Shown here: piece after piece, positions 39,085-48,490 of the stretch
How the letters are laid out: each line of letters starts with the position of its first letter
Numbering within the stretch: the first letter of the stretch is position 1
Source of the DNA: Inquilinus sp. Marseille-Q2685
GTDB lineage: Bacteria; Pseudomonadota; Alphaproteobacteria; DSM-16000; Inquilinaceae
NCBI RefSeq assembly: GCF_916619195.1
Contig: NZ_CAKAKL010000001.1
Location: forward strand, 992,001 to 1,056,000
Reading direction: 5' to 3'
DNA length: 64,000 nucleotides
Made by a program: the position numbers and the translations under genes
The notes under the pieces: model-generated
What the model saw: the letters and a program-made list of their open reading frames with translations, nothing else
Told to the model about the DNA's origin: nothing
Database searches by the model: none

Positions 39085-41334
39085 ATGAATTCCATGACGA
39101 GGGAGACGCCGGCGGGGCTGCGGCCGGCGCTCCGATCCCGGTTCTGGCATGCGGCGCCGCTGCTGCTCTCCCTGCTGCTGGCCGTTCTGACCCTGGCCGT
39201 CGGCGGCCGCACCGCCCGGGCCGAGGCCGGGCCGGCGCTGGTGACGCCCGGCGAGATGCAGTCCGGCGCGCTGCTGTTCCGCGCCAATGAGAAGGGCCGC
39301 TACGTCGAGGCGCCGCGGCTGGGCACCGATGTCGACCTGACGGTCAGCGGGCCGACGGCGCGGGCCCATGTCACCCAGGTGTTCCAGAACCCGACCGACC
39401 AGTGGGTCGAGGCGGTCTATGTCTATCCGCTGCCGGAGGACGGCGCGGTCGACACGCTGAAGATGGTGGTCGGCGACCGCGTCATCACCGGCGACATCGC
39501 CGCCCGCGAGGAGGCCCGCCGCACCTATGAAGCGGCGAAGCAGGCCGGCCAGACCGCCGGGCTGGTCGAGCAGGAGCGGCCGAACCTGTTCACCACCTCG
39601 GTCGCCAATGTCGGCCCGGGCGAGACCGTGCTGATCCAGATCGAGTACCAGGAGAGCGTGCACCAGTCGGGCGACCGCTTCTCGCTGCGCGTGCCGCTGG
39701 TGGTCGCGCCGCGCTACAACCCGGCGCCGGTGCGGCAGTCGGTCGACTTCACCCCCGGCCAGGGCGGCTGGGGCCAGACCACCGACCCGGTGCCGGACCG
39801 CGACCGCATCACGCCGCCGGTGCTGGACCCGCGCGAGAATGCCCCGGTCAACCCGGTGACCCTGAAGGTGCGGCTGCAGGCCGGCTTCCCGCTGGGCGAG
39901 GTGGTCAGCGCCAACCATGCGGTCGACACCGAGGCGCAGGGCCCGGACAGCCGCGTCATCACGATGAAAGGCCCGGTCCCGGCCAATCGCGACTTCGAGC
40001 TGAGCTGGACCCCGGCGGCAGGCGCCGCCCCCTCGGTCGGGCTGTTCCGCGAGAGGGTCGCCGGCGACGACTACCTCCTGGCCTTCGTCACCCCGCCCGC
40101 CCTGCAGCAGGCGGACGACAAGCGGCCGCGCGACGTGGTCTTCGTGATCGACAATTCCGGCTCGATGGGCGGCGCCTCGATGGACCAGGCCAAGGCCAGC
40201 CTGCTCTACGCCCTGGGCCGCCTGTCCCCCGCCGACCGCTTCAACGTGGTGCGCTTCGACGATACGCTCGACGTGCTGTTCCCCGACGTGGTGCCGGCCG
40301 ATGCCGGGCATGTCGGCCGGGCGAAGTCCTTCGTCTCCGCGCTGGAAGCCTCGGGCGGCACCGAGATGGTGCCGGCGATGCAGGCGGCCCTGACGGATCA
40401 CGGCGCCGACGGTGCGCCGCGCCTGCGCCAGGTGGTGTTCCTGACCGACGGTGCCATCGGCAACGAGCAGCAGCTGTTCGACACCGTCGCCGGCATGCGC
40501 GGCCGGTCGCGGGTGTTCATGGTCGGCATCGGCTCCGCCCCCAACACCTATCTGATGACCCGCGCCGCCGAGCTGGGCCGCGGCACCTTCACCCAGATCG
40601 GCGCGCCCGAGCAGGTGGAGGAGCGGATGCGCAGCCTGTTCGAGAAGCTGGAAAGCCCGGTCGTCACCAACCTGTCGGCCCGCTTCTCGGCCGGCGGCGC
40701 CGACGCGACGCCGGAGACGCTGCCCGACCTGTATTGCGGCGAGCCGGTGGTTCTGGCGGCGAAGCTGGCCGCGCTGTCCGGCACGATCGAGGTCAAGGGC
40801 ATGATCGGCGACCGGCCGTGGATCGTCACCCTGCCGGTGGCGCAGGCGGCGAAGGGCGAAGGCCTGTCCAAGCTGTGGGCGCGGCGCAGGATCGCCGATG
40901 CCGAGGTGGCGCAGACCCTGGGCCAGATCAGCGCTGAGCAGGCCGACCAGCGCATCCTGTTCCTGGCGCTGCAGCACCATCTGGTGACGCGGCTGACCAG
41001 CCTGGTCGCGGTCGACCGGACGCCGCGCCGGCCCGAGGGGACGACGCTGAGCCGCAACGACATCCCGCTGAACCTCCCCGCCGGCTGGGATTTCGACAAG
41101 GTCTTCGGCGAGGCCAGGCCGAAGCCCGAGTTCCGCCAGGCCGGCCTGCTGCTGCCCGCCGCCGCCCGCTCCGACGCCCCGGCCGCCGCGGGCAGGCCGC
41201 AGCCGGTCGAGGAGGTGGTGCTGCCGCAGACCGCGACCGACGCCGAACTGCGGATCATCGCCGGTCTCCTGCTGCTGCTGGCCGGGTTGGCAGCCTTCGG
41301 GTTCGGCCGCCGGTCGAAGAGAGGTGAGGCATGA
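39085..41334 (+). CDS. Sortase target protein with VIT and vWA domains, LPQTA anchor, 749 aa
   Basis: Matches the marine proteobacterial sortase target family. An N-terminal signal/TM segment (around RFWHAAPLLLSLLLAVLTLA) is followed by a VIT domain (from ALVTPGEMQSGALLF, with VTQVFQNPTDQWVEAVYVYP), and a vWA domain whose MIDAS starts at D356 (VIDNSGSMGG). The C-terminus has the sorting signal LPQTA (713-717), a hydrophobic helix and the basic tail GRRSKRGEA. The start is ATG 39085 after GGAGGG. It overlaps the sortase by four bases, so enzyme and substrate are coupled. It is expected to be anchored at the cell surface or in the periplasm; partners of the vWA domain unknown. Confidence 0.93.
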   Translation: MNSMTRETPAGLRPALRSRFWHAAPLLLSLLLAVLTLAVGGRTARAEAGPALVTPGEMQSGALLFRANEKGRYVEAPRLGTDVDLTVSGPTARAHVTQVFQNPTDQWVEAVYVYPLPEDGAVDTLKMVVGDRVITGDIAAREEARRTYEAAKQAGQTAGLVEQERPNLFTTSVANVGPGETVLIQIEYQESVHQSGDRFSLRVPLVVAPRYNPAPVRQSVDFTPGQGGWGQTTDPVPDRDRITPPVLDPRENAPVNPVTLKVRLQAGFPLGEVVSANHAVDTEAQGPDSRVITMKGPVPANRDFELSWTPAAGAAPSVGLFRERVAGDDYLLAFVTPPALQQADDKRPRDVVFVIDNSGSMGGASMDQAKASLLYALGRLSPADRFNVVRFDDTLDVLFPDVVPADAGHVGRAKSFVSALEASGGTEMVPAMQAALTDHGADGAPRLRQVVFLTDGAIGNEQQLFDTVAGMRGRSRVFMVGIGSAPNTYLMTRAAELGRGTFTQIGAPEQVEERMRSLFEKLESPVVTNLSARFSAGGADATPETLPDLYCGEPVVLAAKLAALSGTIEVKGMIGDRPWIVTLPVAQAAKGEGLSKLWARRRIADAEVAQTLGQISAEQADQRILFLALQHHLVTRLTSLVAVDRTPRRPEGTTLSRNDIPLNLPAGWDFDKVFGEARPKPEFRQAGLLLPAAARSDAPAAAGRPQPVEEVVLPQTATDAELRIIAGLLLLLAGLAAFGFGRRSKRGEA

Positions 41335-42014
41335 GCGCGACCCTGCCGCTGTCCCATCCGCTGGCCGGCGAGCGCCTGCCCCGCAGGCAGAACCTGCCGC
41401 GGCAGCGCCGGTCGAGATCCCGCTTCGTCGCCCTCCTCCTCGTCCTGGCCGGTCTGGTGCTGGCCGGACAGGGCGTCTGGATCCATGCCAAGGCGATGCT
41501 GGCGCAGGTGCTGCTGGACCGCGCCTTCGCCGAGACCCTGGCGACCGGCCGGTCGGTCAAGCCCTGGCCTTGGGCCGACACCTGGCCGGTGGCCCGGATC
41601 GAGCTGCCGCGGCTGGGCGAGAGCGCCATCGCCTTGGCCGGCGCCAGCGGCCAGGCCCTGGCCTTCGGCCCCGGCCATGTCCAGGACACGCCGGAGGCCG
41701 GCGACCCCGGCACCGCGGTCTACGCCGCCCACCGCGACACCCATTTCCGGGTGCTGCGCGACGTCAAAGTGGGCGACGAGATCGCCGTCACCCGCCGCGA
41801 CGGGCGCCGCGTCACCTTCAAGGTGACCGGCACGCGGGTGGCCACCTGGGACGTCTCCGGCATCGACCCGCGGGCGCCCGGCCGCAACCTGGTGCTGGCC
41901 ACCTGCTGGCCCTTCGACGCCACCACCCGCGGCCCCTATCGCTACCTGGTGGAGGCGGAGGAGGTGGCGGCCGGGACGGCTGTGGCCGATGCTGCTACAG
42001 CCCCGCGACGGTGA
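41331..42014 (+). CDS. Class GN sortase, 227 aa
   Basis: Gram-negative sortase, a membrane-anchored transpeptidase. The N-terminal helix (FVALLLVLAGLVLAGQGVWI) is followed by a sortase barrel with H134 in YAAHRDTHF, the nucleophile C192 in LVLATCWPFD and R204 in RGPYRYLV. Signature LGESAIALAG at the barrel opening is typical. The ATG overlaps the stop of the target gene (ATGA), making the pair a closed operon. Its 3' end overlaps the convergent DUF72 gene by 20 bases. Confidence 0.93.
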   Translation: MSATLPLSHPLAGERLPRRQNLPRQRRSRSRFVALLLVLAGLVLAGQGVWIHAKAMLAQVLLDRAFAETLATGRSVKPWPWADTWPVARIELPRLGESAIALAGASGQALAFGPGHVQDTPEAGDPGTAVYAAHRDTHFRVLRDVKVGDEIAVTRRDGRRVTFKVTGTRVATWDVSGIDPRAPGRNLVLATCWPFDATTRGPYRYLVEAEEVAAGTAVADAATAPRR

Positions 42015-42719
42015 GGGCGTTGCCGAGGGCGGCGAAGGCGGCGGTGTTGTCGAAGATGCACCAGGCCGGCACGCCCGCCGCCCGATGCGCCTGCAGCCGC
42101 CGCCGCATCCCCGCCAGCACGGCCTCGTCGTAATCGGAGTAGTAGATCCGCGGCGACCCGTGCAGCCGGTAATAGACCAGCCCGCCCCAGCCCCCGGCTC
42201 CCCTGCCCCGGCGGCCCGGACCGGGTCGGCGGCGACGCGGGCGACCCGCAGCCTCTCGAGGAGATCCTCCGCCTCCGGCTCGAACCAGCCGGCATGGCGC
42301 GGCTCGCAGACGACCGCCGCATCGGTCCGGCGGCGCAGCCCCGTGAAGAATCCCTCCGCCACCTCCGCCTCGAAGACCAGGCTCGGCGGCAACTGCACCA
42401 GCAGGACGCCGAGCTTGCGTCCCAACCCTTCGGCCTCGGCGACGAAGCGGTCGAGCAGGTCGCCGCAATCCTTCAGACGCCGCTCCTGGGTGACGGTACG
42501 CGGCACCTTCACGGCAAAGCGGAAATCGTCAGGCACGCTGGCAGCCCAGCGTTCGTAGGTCTCCCGCCGATGCGGGCGGTAGAAGGAGGTGTTGATCTCG
42601 ACCGCGTTCAGCCGTCGGGCATAGCGCTCGAGATGCGAGCCTTCGGCCGGGAACTGCCCGGCATAGCGCGACGGCACGCTCCAGCCGGCGGTGCCGATAT
42701 GGGTCGGGGCGTCGGTCAT
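41995..42719 (-). pseudogene. DUF72 (YecE-like) gene with a frameshift
   Basis: The 5' part from ATG 42719 reads MTDAPTHIGTAGWSVPSRYA ... LLVQLPPSLVFEAEVAEGFF ... VCEPRHAGWF, the DUF72 TIM-barrel motifs. From about 42180-42215, inside a C-rich run, the frame must change by one base: the rest (LVYYRLHGSPRIYYSDYDEA and VPAWCIFDNTAAFAALGNAL) continues in another frame to the stop at 41995. The distance (725 bases) is one base short of a whole number of codons, so a one-base deletion would explain it. It may be a real mutation or a sequencing error. A full protein would be about 241 residues, normal for the family, whose activity is unknown. Confidence 0.85.
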
Positions 42720-42792
42720 CCTGCAATCAACACCCCGGCGGGGATTTCCGTCGGCGTGGTGTAAGGTGCCGCCAGCGGAGGGAGGCAGCGGA

Positions 42793-44637
42793 TTGGCGAC
42801 GGAGGCGGAGACCACGACGGATCGGCGCGCCGTGCCCGCCCGGCGCCGCACCATCCCGCTGTCCGGCACGCTGGCCGTGGTGATGGCTGGGCTGGTGGCG
42901 CTGACCACGATCGACGTGCTGGCGGTGTTCTGGTGCATGACCGCCGGCACGACGCGCGACCTGCTGGTCCGGACGGCGCAGCTCGGGCTGGACTCGGTCC
43001 AGGCCCGGATCGGCGACCGCTTCACCCCGGTCGAGGACCAGCTCGCCTTCCTGGCGCGGGAGATCGCGTCCGGGCGGGTGGACCCGGCGGACGGCGTGGC
43101 GCTGGAACGGCTGATGACCGGTGCCCTGGCCGGGACGCCGCAGGTCCGGGTCCTGTCCCTGACCGCGCCCGACGGCAAGATCCGCGGCGTCACCCAGGGC
43201 CCGCACGGCGTCTTCGCCTTCACCGACACGATCCGCACCGACAATGAGCGGCACGAGATCGACGCGGCGCGCGGCAGCGACGAGGCCATCTGGGGCCCGG
43301 TCTATTTCGTGCCGGCGGAGGCGATGCGCACCTCGGTCGCCAATCTGCGCCGGCCGGTCCAGGCCGAGGGCCGCTTCGCCGGGGTGCTGCGGGCCACGAT
43401 CACGGTCGACGCTCTGTCCGACCATCTGCGCACGATCGCCGAGGCCAATCCCGGCACCACGCCCTTCATCCTTTACGGCCGCGACCGGGTGCTGGCGCAT
43501 CCGGCCATGGCGACGCAGCGCCCGGCGCTGTCGCCCGAGCATCCCCTGCCCTCGCTCGACGAGGTCGGCGACCGGTTCCTCGCCGCGCTGTGGACCGAGG
43601 ACCGGCCCGACGCCGTCGAGGGCGACCTGGAGGTCCGCGTCGTGCGCCTCGGCGACGACGGCCGCGTCATCCTCACCCGGACCATCGACGGCTACGCCCC
43701 GGCGCCGCTGATCGTCGGCGTCGAGGTACCGGTCGCGGTGCTGGACAAGCCGGACTCGGACCTGCTGCGCGCCGGGCTGGCCGGGCTGGCCGTGCTGGCG
43801 ATCGCCATCGGAATCGCGATCCTGGTCAGCCGCGCCATCGCCCGCCCGGTCGGCGCCATGGCGCGGGAGGTGCGCGCCGTCGGCTCGCTGGACTTCGCGT
43901 CCCTGCGCCCCCTGCCCGGCAGCCTGTTCTCGGAGCTGAACGAGCAGGCCCGCGCCTACAACACCATGCTGACCGGGCTGCGCTGGCTCGAGACCTATGT
44001 GCCGAAGGCGCTGGTGCGGCGCCTGCTGCGCAGCGGCGGCGCCGTGCCCTCGGCGGAACGGATGGTGACGGTGATGTTCACCGACATCGTCGACTTCACC
44101 GCCACGGCCGAGCGGATGCCGGCGGCCGAGGTCGCGTCCATGCTGAACGCCCATTTCGACCTGCTGGGCCGCTGCGTCGAGGCCGAGGGCGGCACCATCG
44201 ACAAGTTCATCGGCGACTGCGTCATGGCTTTCTGGGGCGCGCCGGACGACCAGCCGGACCACGCCGACCGGGCCCTGCGCGCCGCCCGCGCCATCGCCGC
44301 GGCGGTGGCGGCCGACAACGCCGCCCGGCGCGGTCGCGGCCTGGCCCCACTGCGCCTGCGCATCGGCATCCACAGCGGCCGGGTGGTGGCCGGCAACATC
44401 GGGATGAGCGGCCGGTCGGGCTACACCATCGTCGGCGACGCGGTGAATCTCGGCAACCGGCTGGAGCAGCTGGGCAAGGCCGTGGCGCCGGCCGACGAGA
44501 TCGTGGTGCTGGCCAGCGGCGAGACCGTGGCCCTGGCCGCGGACGACCGGTCGGACCTGCGCAGCCTCGGCGCCCGGGCTGTCCCGGGACGCCGGATGGA
44601 GATCGAGATCTTCCGGCTGGAGGCGACGAAATCCTGA
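42793..44637 (+). CDS. Membrane class III adenylate cyclase with sensory and HAMP domains, about 614 aa
   Basis: It makes cAMP from ATP. The order is TM1 (PLSGTLAVVMAGLVALTTID), a CACHE-like extracytoplasmic domain, TM2 (AGLAGLAVLAIAIGIAILVS), HAMP (RAIARPVGAMAREVRAVG), then a class III catalytic domain. Metal aspartates are D431 (MFTDIVDF) and D475 (FIGDCVMAFWG). K471 in IDKFIGD and D549 in IVGDAVNLG indicate adenine rather than guanine specificity. The start TTG 42793 follows GGAGGGAGG; the track extends further up. It is divergent from the DUF72 gene. cAMP could act through the Crp-like proteins of the genome, for example the one at 9555. Confidence 0.9.
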   Translation: MATEAETTTDRRAVPARRRTIPLSGTLAVVMAGLVALTTIDVLAVFWCMTAGTTRDLLVRTAQLGLDSVQARIGDRFTPVEDQLAFLAREIASGRVDPADGVALERLMTGALAGTPQVRVLSLTAPDGKIRGVTQGPHGVFAFTDTIRTDNERHEIDAARGSDEAIWGPVYFVPAEAMRTSVANLRRPVQAEGRFAGVLRATITVDALSDHLRTIAEANPGTTPFILYGRDRVLAHPAMATQRPALSPEHPLPSLDEVGDRFLAALWTEDRPDAVEGDLEVRVVRLGDDGRVILTRTIDGYAPAPLIVGVEVPVAVLDKPDSDLLRAGLAGLAVLAIAIGIAILVSRAIARPVGAMAREVRAVGSLDFASLRPLPGSLFSELNEQARAYNTMLTGLRWLETYVPKALVRRLLRSGGAVPSAERMVTVMFTDIVDFTATAERMPAAEVASMLNAHFDLLGRCVEAEGGTIDKFIGDCVMAFWGAPDDQPDHADRALRAARAIAAAVAADNAARRGRGLAPLRLRIGIHSGRVVAGNIGMSGRSGYTIVGDAVNLGNRLEQLGKAVAPADEIVVLASGETVALAADDRSDLRSLGARAVPGRRMEIEIFRLEATKS

Positions 44638-44823
44638 CTCGCCGGTAAGACGCCGCGTGTCAGGCAGGTTTCGTGCGCGGACGGCATACGCCCGACGCCT
44701 GACTCCATAACGCAAGCGCATGGCGCTGCCGCGCCCCGTCCGGGACATGATGGGTCCGGCTCGGGACGTCGCCTCCAGGAGCCCCGCCGCCGCATCGGCT
44801 GCCGCAACCGACAAGAGGGCCCC

Positions 44824-46572
44824 GTGGATATCCTGCTCTTCGCCTCGGCCTATAACGGCATGGTCCAGCGCGTTCACTGCGAACTGGAAGCGCTCGGCCA
44901 CGACGTCTCGATCGAGCTCTCCGACAATGAGGCCACGATGGTCCGGCGGGCGGAGGCGGTCGCCCCCGATCTGATCATCTGCCCGTTCCTGAAGCACCGC
45001 GTGCCGGACCGCGTCTGGCAGTCCTATACCTGCCTGATCGTCCATCCCGGGATCGAGGGGGATCGCGGCCCGTCATCGCTCGACTGGGCGCTGACCCGCG
45101 GCGAGCATCGCTGGGGCGTCACCCTGCTCCAGGCCGACCGGGAGATGGATGCCGGGGACATCTGGGGGACGCGTGAGTTCGACATGCGCCCGGCCGGCAA
45201 GGGCAGCCTCTATCGTCGGGAGGTGATCGGCGCCGCGGCCGATCTCATCCGCCAGGCGCTCGAGGACCGCCTCGACCCGGACTTCCGGCCGAGGCCGCTG
45301 GACTATGCCCGGCCGCAGGTCCAGGGCCGGCTGCACGAACCGATCCGCCAGGCGTCGCGGCGCATCGACTGGAGCCGCGATTCGACCGCCGAGATCGTGA
45401 CCAAGATCCAGGCGGCCGATGGTTTCCCCGGCGTGCTCGACCAGATCGGCGGCGAGGCGGTGCACCTCTTCGGTGCCGTCGCCGATCCGGGCGTCCGGCA
45501 CGACAGGGCGCCGGGCGAGCTGCTCGGCCAGCGCCACGGCGCGATCTGCCGCGCGACGCGGGATGGCGCGGTGTGGATCCGCCAGCTCCGGCAGGCAACC
45601 AGGGACGGGCGGCGCTTCGCCAAGCTGCCGGCGATGCTCGCCCTCGGCTCGATCGTTCCGGGGTTGGCCGACACTCTTGCGCCGCTCGATCCATCGCCTG
45701 CCGACGAGATCCGCGTTTGGCTCGACGACGGCGTCGCCCACATCGAGTTCGACTTCTACAACGGCGCGATGAGCACCGAGCAGTGCGACCGGCTGGCCGA
45801 AACGCTGCGGGCGGTCAAGCGCCGGGACGACGTGCGCGTGATCGTGCTGATGGGCGGGCAGGATTTCTGGAGCAACGGCATCCATCTCAACTGCATCGAG
45901 GTCGCCGACAGCCCGGCCCTGGAATCGTGGCGCAACATCAATGCGATGAACGACCTGGTCCGCGAGATCATCCTGACCCCGGACAAGATCACCGTCGCGG
46001 CGCTGCGCACGAATGCCGGCGCCGGCGGGGCGATCCTGCCGCTGGCCTGCGACGTCGTGGTCGCGCGCAGCGGCGTGGTCCTCAACCCGCACTACCAGAC
46101 CATGGGGCTGTACGGCTCCGAATACTGGACCTATCTGCTGCCCCGCCGCGTCGGCCTCCCCTGCGCCGAGGCGCTGACCACGTCTTGCCTGCCGGTGCTG
46201 GCGGACGACGCGCTGCGCCTCCGTCTCGTCGACCGGGTGCTGCCGGAGGACTGGCGCCAGTATCATGACGTGCTGGCCCGGCATTGCCGGACCCTCGCGG
46301 GCGACGAGACGTTCCGGCGCCGGCTCGCGGCCAAGGCCGGGAACCGCGCCGCGGACGAAGCCCGGCGCCCCCTGGAGTCCTATCGCGAGGAGGAACTGCG
46401 GCGGATGAAGGCGACCTTCGACGATCCGGGGGCGAGCTATCACCGCCTGCGGCGCGATTTCGTCTACAAGATCACCTGCGGCGGCACGCCGGCCCGGCTG
46501 CTGGCCCTTGGCAGAGGCCTGGCCGTCTCTGCGAATGTAAACCCGCCGGCGGCGCTCACGATGGCGGGCTGA
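44824..46572 (+). CDS. hypX: HypX/HoxX hydrogenase maturation factor (formyltransferase-crotonase fusion), 582 aa
   Basis: HypX makes CO for the active site of [NiFe] hydrogenase in air: it moves the formyl group of N10-formyl-THF to CoA and decarbonylates formyl-CoA. The formyltransferase half shows IVHPGIEGDRGPSSLDWAL and LLQADREMDAGDIWGTREF, and the enoyl-CoA-hydratase half shows GGQDFWSNGIHLNCIEVAD, SWRNINAMNDLVREI, NAGAGGAILPLA and NPHYQTMGLYGSEYWTYLLP, all diagnostic of HypX. The start is GTG 44824. No other hyp, hox or hydrogenase gene is in the window, so it is an orphan here; the hydrogenase may be elsewhere. Confidence 0.9.
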   Translation: MDILLFASAYNGMVQRVHCELEALGHDVSIELSDNEATMVRRAEAVAPDLIICPFLKHRVPDRVWQSYTCLIVHPGIEGDRGPSSLDWALTRGEHRWGVTLLQADREMDAGDIWGTREFDMRPAGKGSLYRREVIGAAADLIRQALEDRLDPDFRPRPLDYARPQVQGRLHEPIRQASRRIDWSRDSTAEIVTKIQAADGFPGVLDQIGGEAVHLFGAVADPGVRHDRAPGELLGQRHGAICRATRDGAVWIRQLRQATRDGRRFAKLPAMLALGSIVPGLADTLAPLDPSPADEIRVWLDDGVAHIEFDFYNGAMSTEQCDRLAETLRAVKRRDDVRVIVLMGGQDFWSNGIHLNCIEVADSPALESWRNINAMNDLVREIILTPDKITVAALRTNAGAGGAILPLACDVVVARSGVVLNPHYQTMGLYGSEYWTYLLPRRVGLPCAEALTTSCLPVLADDALRLRLVDRVLPEDWRQYHDVLARHCRTLAGDETFRRRLAAKAGNRAADEARRPLESYREEELRRMKATFDDPGASYHRLRRDFVYKITCGGTPARLLALGRGLAVSANVNPPAALTMAG

Positions 46573-46885
46573 GGACAAGCGTCGCGAGCGGCGATATCTC
46601 GCCGCTCCGCCGACCGGCGTCGTATCCTCGGCGCGTCCGCCGAGGAAAGGCATAGGCATCCTTGATGAGGTAACTATGCCAGGTCGAGCTGCGGCGTCGG
46701 CTGCGTCCGACCTCCTCTGGGGCCGCGGCACCGGCACGACAGAGCCGAGCTCCATCAAACCTGCACCAGAGCCGAACTTGGCGCCCCGATCGATCTGCGG
46801 TTTCAAATTTGTCATAGTGCCTTAATCGAAATTAAATATCCGTATTGTATGCGATAGGAATCTTTGGCTAAATCAGAGACGAATT
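46573..46885. other. Intergenic region with AT-rich promoter segment
   Basis: No gene seen. A hairpin AGCGGCGA...TCGCCGCT follows the hypX stop, without a T-run. Bases 46800-46885 are AT-rich, unlike the surroundings, and probably hold the promoter of the next gene. This is where the composition drops for the accessory pair that follows. Confidence 0.6.
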
Positions 46886-48490
46886 GTGACAAAAATGGCA
46901 AATAAAAGTGAGGTAAGTATCCGGCTTCATCTAAATGAGCCATGGGATGATTTGGGTTCAGACTGGTCGACGTATCCCGATACGGAGCCGTTGAGAGACA
47001 GGCTGGCGAATCTGTTCAACCTCGATCCAGAAAACCTGTTGATCACAGCCGGTAGCGATCAGCGAATCGAGAGCGTAATGCGCTCGGTGAACGGACCAGT
47101 TCTGGTGCTGGATCCGGACTTCTCTCGTTACGCCGAACATGCAGAAAACGCCCTGATCCCCCTGTTGAAGGTTGAACTAGCGGTACGCGGCGACAGTTTC
47201 CCGGAAGCGGAGATCATTGCCGCGGCCTCCGATGCAAGATTGGCGATGTTCAGCACGGTGGGAAATCCAACCGGCTACACGATACCGGACGATTTTCTCG
47301 TCACCCTCCGCCGCTTGCACCCCGATCTCGTGATATGCCTCGACGACTGTTACGGCGCTTTCCTGGGAAAGACTTGTCACGAATGGGCTGTGCATACCCC
47401 GAATACGGTCATGCTGGGCTCCTTCTCGAAGATCGGATTTCCGGGTTTGCGGGTAGGATTTGCGATTGGCGCACCCGAGCTCGTCGAACGCATGCGCAAA
47501 TTTGTTTCGCCCTTCGCCGTGGCGGGTCCGAGTTTGGCCGCGGCGGAGCGGCTGATCGGGCGGCCGGATTTTGTCCGGCTGATCGAGGCCAACGTCGAGC
47601 GCCAGCAGCAGGCCCGGGATTTCTTGTCGTCCGAGTTGACGCGGCAGAATTTCGAGATAGCCCGACCGACAGGGAACTGGATCCTGGCACGGCTGGGCGA
47701 TGGCGCAAAAAGGCTCGCGGAAGAGCTCGGGCGGCGCAACGTCCTGGTCCATGCATCGTCTCATCCGCGCCTCCGGCAATGGCTCCGCATTTCGACACCG
47801 AATCTTCAGGCGGTGCAGCAGTTCGTGGTCACGTTCGGCGACATCTTGGAGAGTGCGGTCATTCTTCGAGATGGTCTTTTCCGATTCAATATAGACCACC
47901 TCAACCCACGGCGTTGGAATGAAGCATCGTTCGTTGTCCGTATCGGGACGGAAGTGCTCGGCGTGGATCACGTCGCCATTGTCCTGGGAAGCGCTGCGGC
48001 TTACGAGGAACTGGTTGCCGATCTCGTTTCGCATGGTGGCGTGATCCTAGAGGGGCCGGGAATCTGGCCCGACGACTTTTGCGAACATTTAGAGCATGTC
48101 TCGCCCGACCTCAGCATGCGGTTCGCGACCGTCAAGCTCGAAAGCGGCGGCCTGCTGGTGATCTCAGCGCCCGTCGCTGCGGGAGATCAACTCGATCGCT
48201 GGCGGGCTGCGCGCGGCGGCGACGCCGTCCATCACGTCGCGATTCACACGGACTCGCTCACGTCCTTGGCCGAGACGCTGACAGCGCAAGGCTGGAAGCC
48301 GATGTCGGAAGAGCCGGTGTCGGATGGCGTGCTGGAACAATGGTTCCTCCGCAACGAGGAAGGCCAGATCCTGGAACTGATCGCACGCTCAAGCGAAGGC
48401 TCTGCGACCTTTTCCTGTACCAACATTGGCAAGCGGCGCCGGATCGAGGTGCGGCGCAGTGCGGCGGACAGCGCGCATGAACCCGCCTAG
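46886..48490 (+). CDS. Fusion of HisC-like aminotransferase and VOC-family metalloenzyme domain, 534 aa
   Basis: Residues 1-345 are a fold-type I PLP aminotransferase of the HisC kind: STVGNPTGYTIP, VICLDDCYGAFLG and the PLP lysine in GSFSKIGFPGLRVGF. Residues 360-515 form a VOC (glyoxalase/dioxygenase) domain with LGVDHVAIVLG, DAVHHVAIHTDSL and GQILELIARS; the two His and the Glu fit a 2-His-1-carboxylate metal site. A plausible sequence is transamination to a 2-oxo acid and oxidation or isomerisation by the VOC part. GC is lower than in flanking genes. GTG 46886 or ATG 46895 is the start. The next gene overlaps by 14 bases. Confidence 0.82.
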   Translation: MTKMANKSEVSIRLHLNEPWDDLGSDWSTYPDTEPLRDRLANLFNLDPENLLITAGSDQRIESVMRSVNGPVLVLDPDFSRYAEHAENALIPLLKVELAVRGDSFPEAEIIAAASDARLAMFSTVGNPTGYTIPDDFLVTLRRLHPDLVICLDDCYGAFLGKTCHEWAVHTPNTVMLGSFSKIGFPGLRVGFAIGAPELVERMRKFVSPFAVAGPSLAAAERLIGRPDFVRLIEANVERQQQARDFLSSELTRQNFEIARPTGNWILARLGDGAKRLAEELGRRNVLVHASSHPRLRQWLRISTPNLQAVQQFVVTFGDILESAVILRDGLFRFNIDHLNPRRWNEASFVVRIGTEVLGVDHVAIVLGSAAAYEELVADLVSHGGVILEGPGIWPDDFCEHLEHVSPDLSMRFATVKLESGGLLVISAPVAAGDQLDRWRAARGGDAVHHVAIHTDSLTSLAETLTAQGWKPMSEEPVSDGVLEQWFLRNEEGQILELIARSSEGSATFSCTNIGKRRRIEVRRSAADSAHEPA

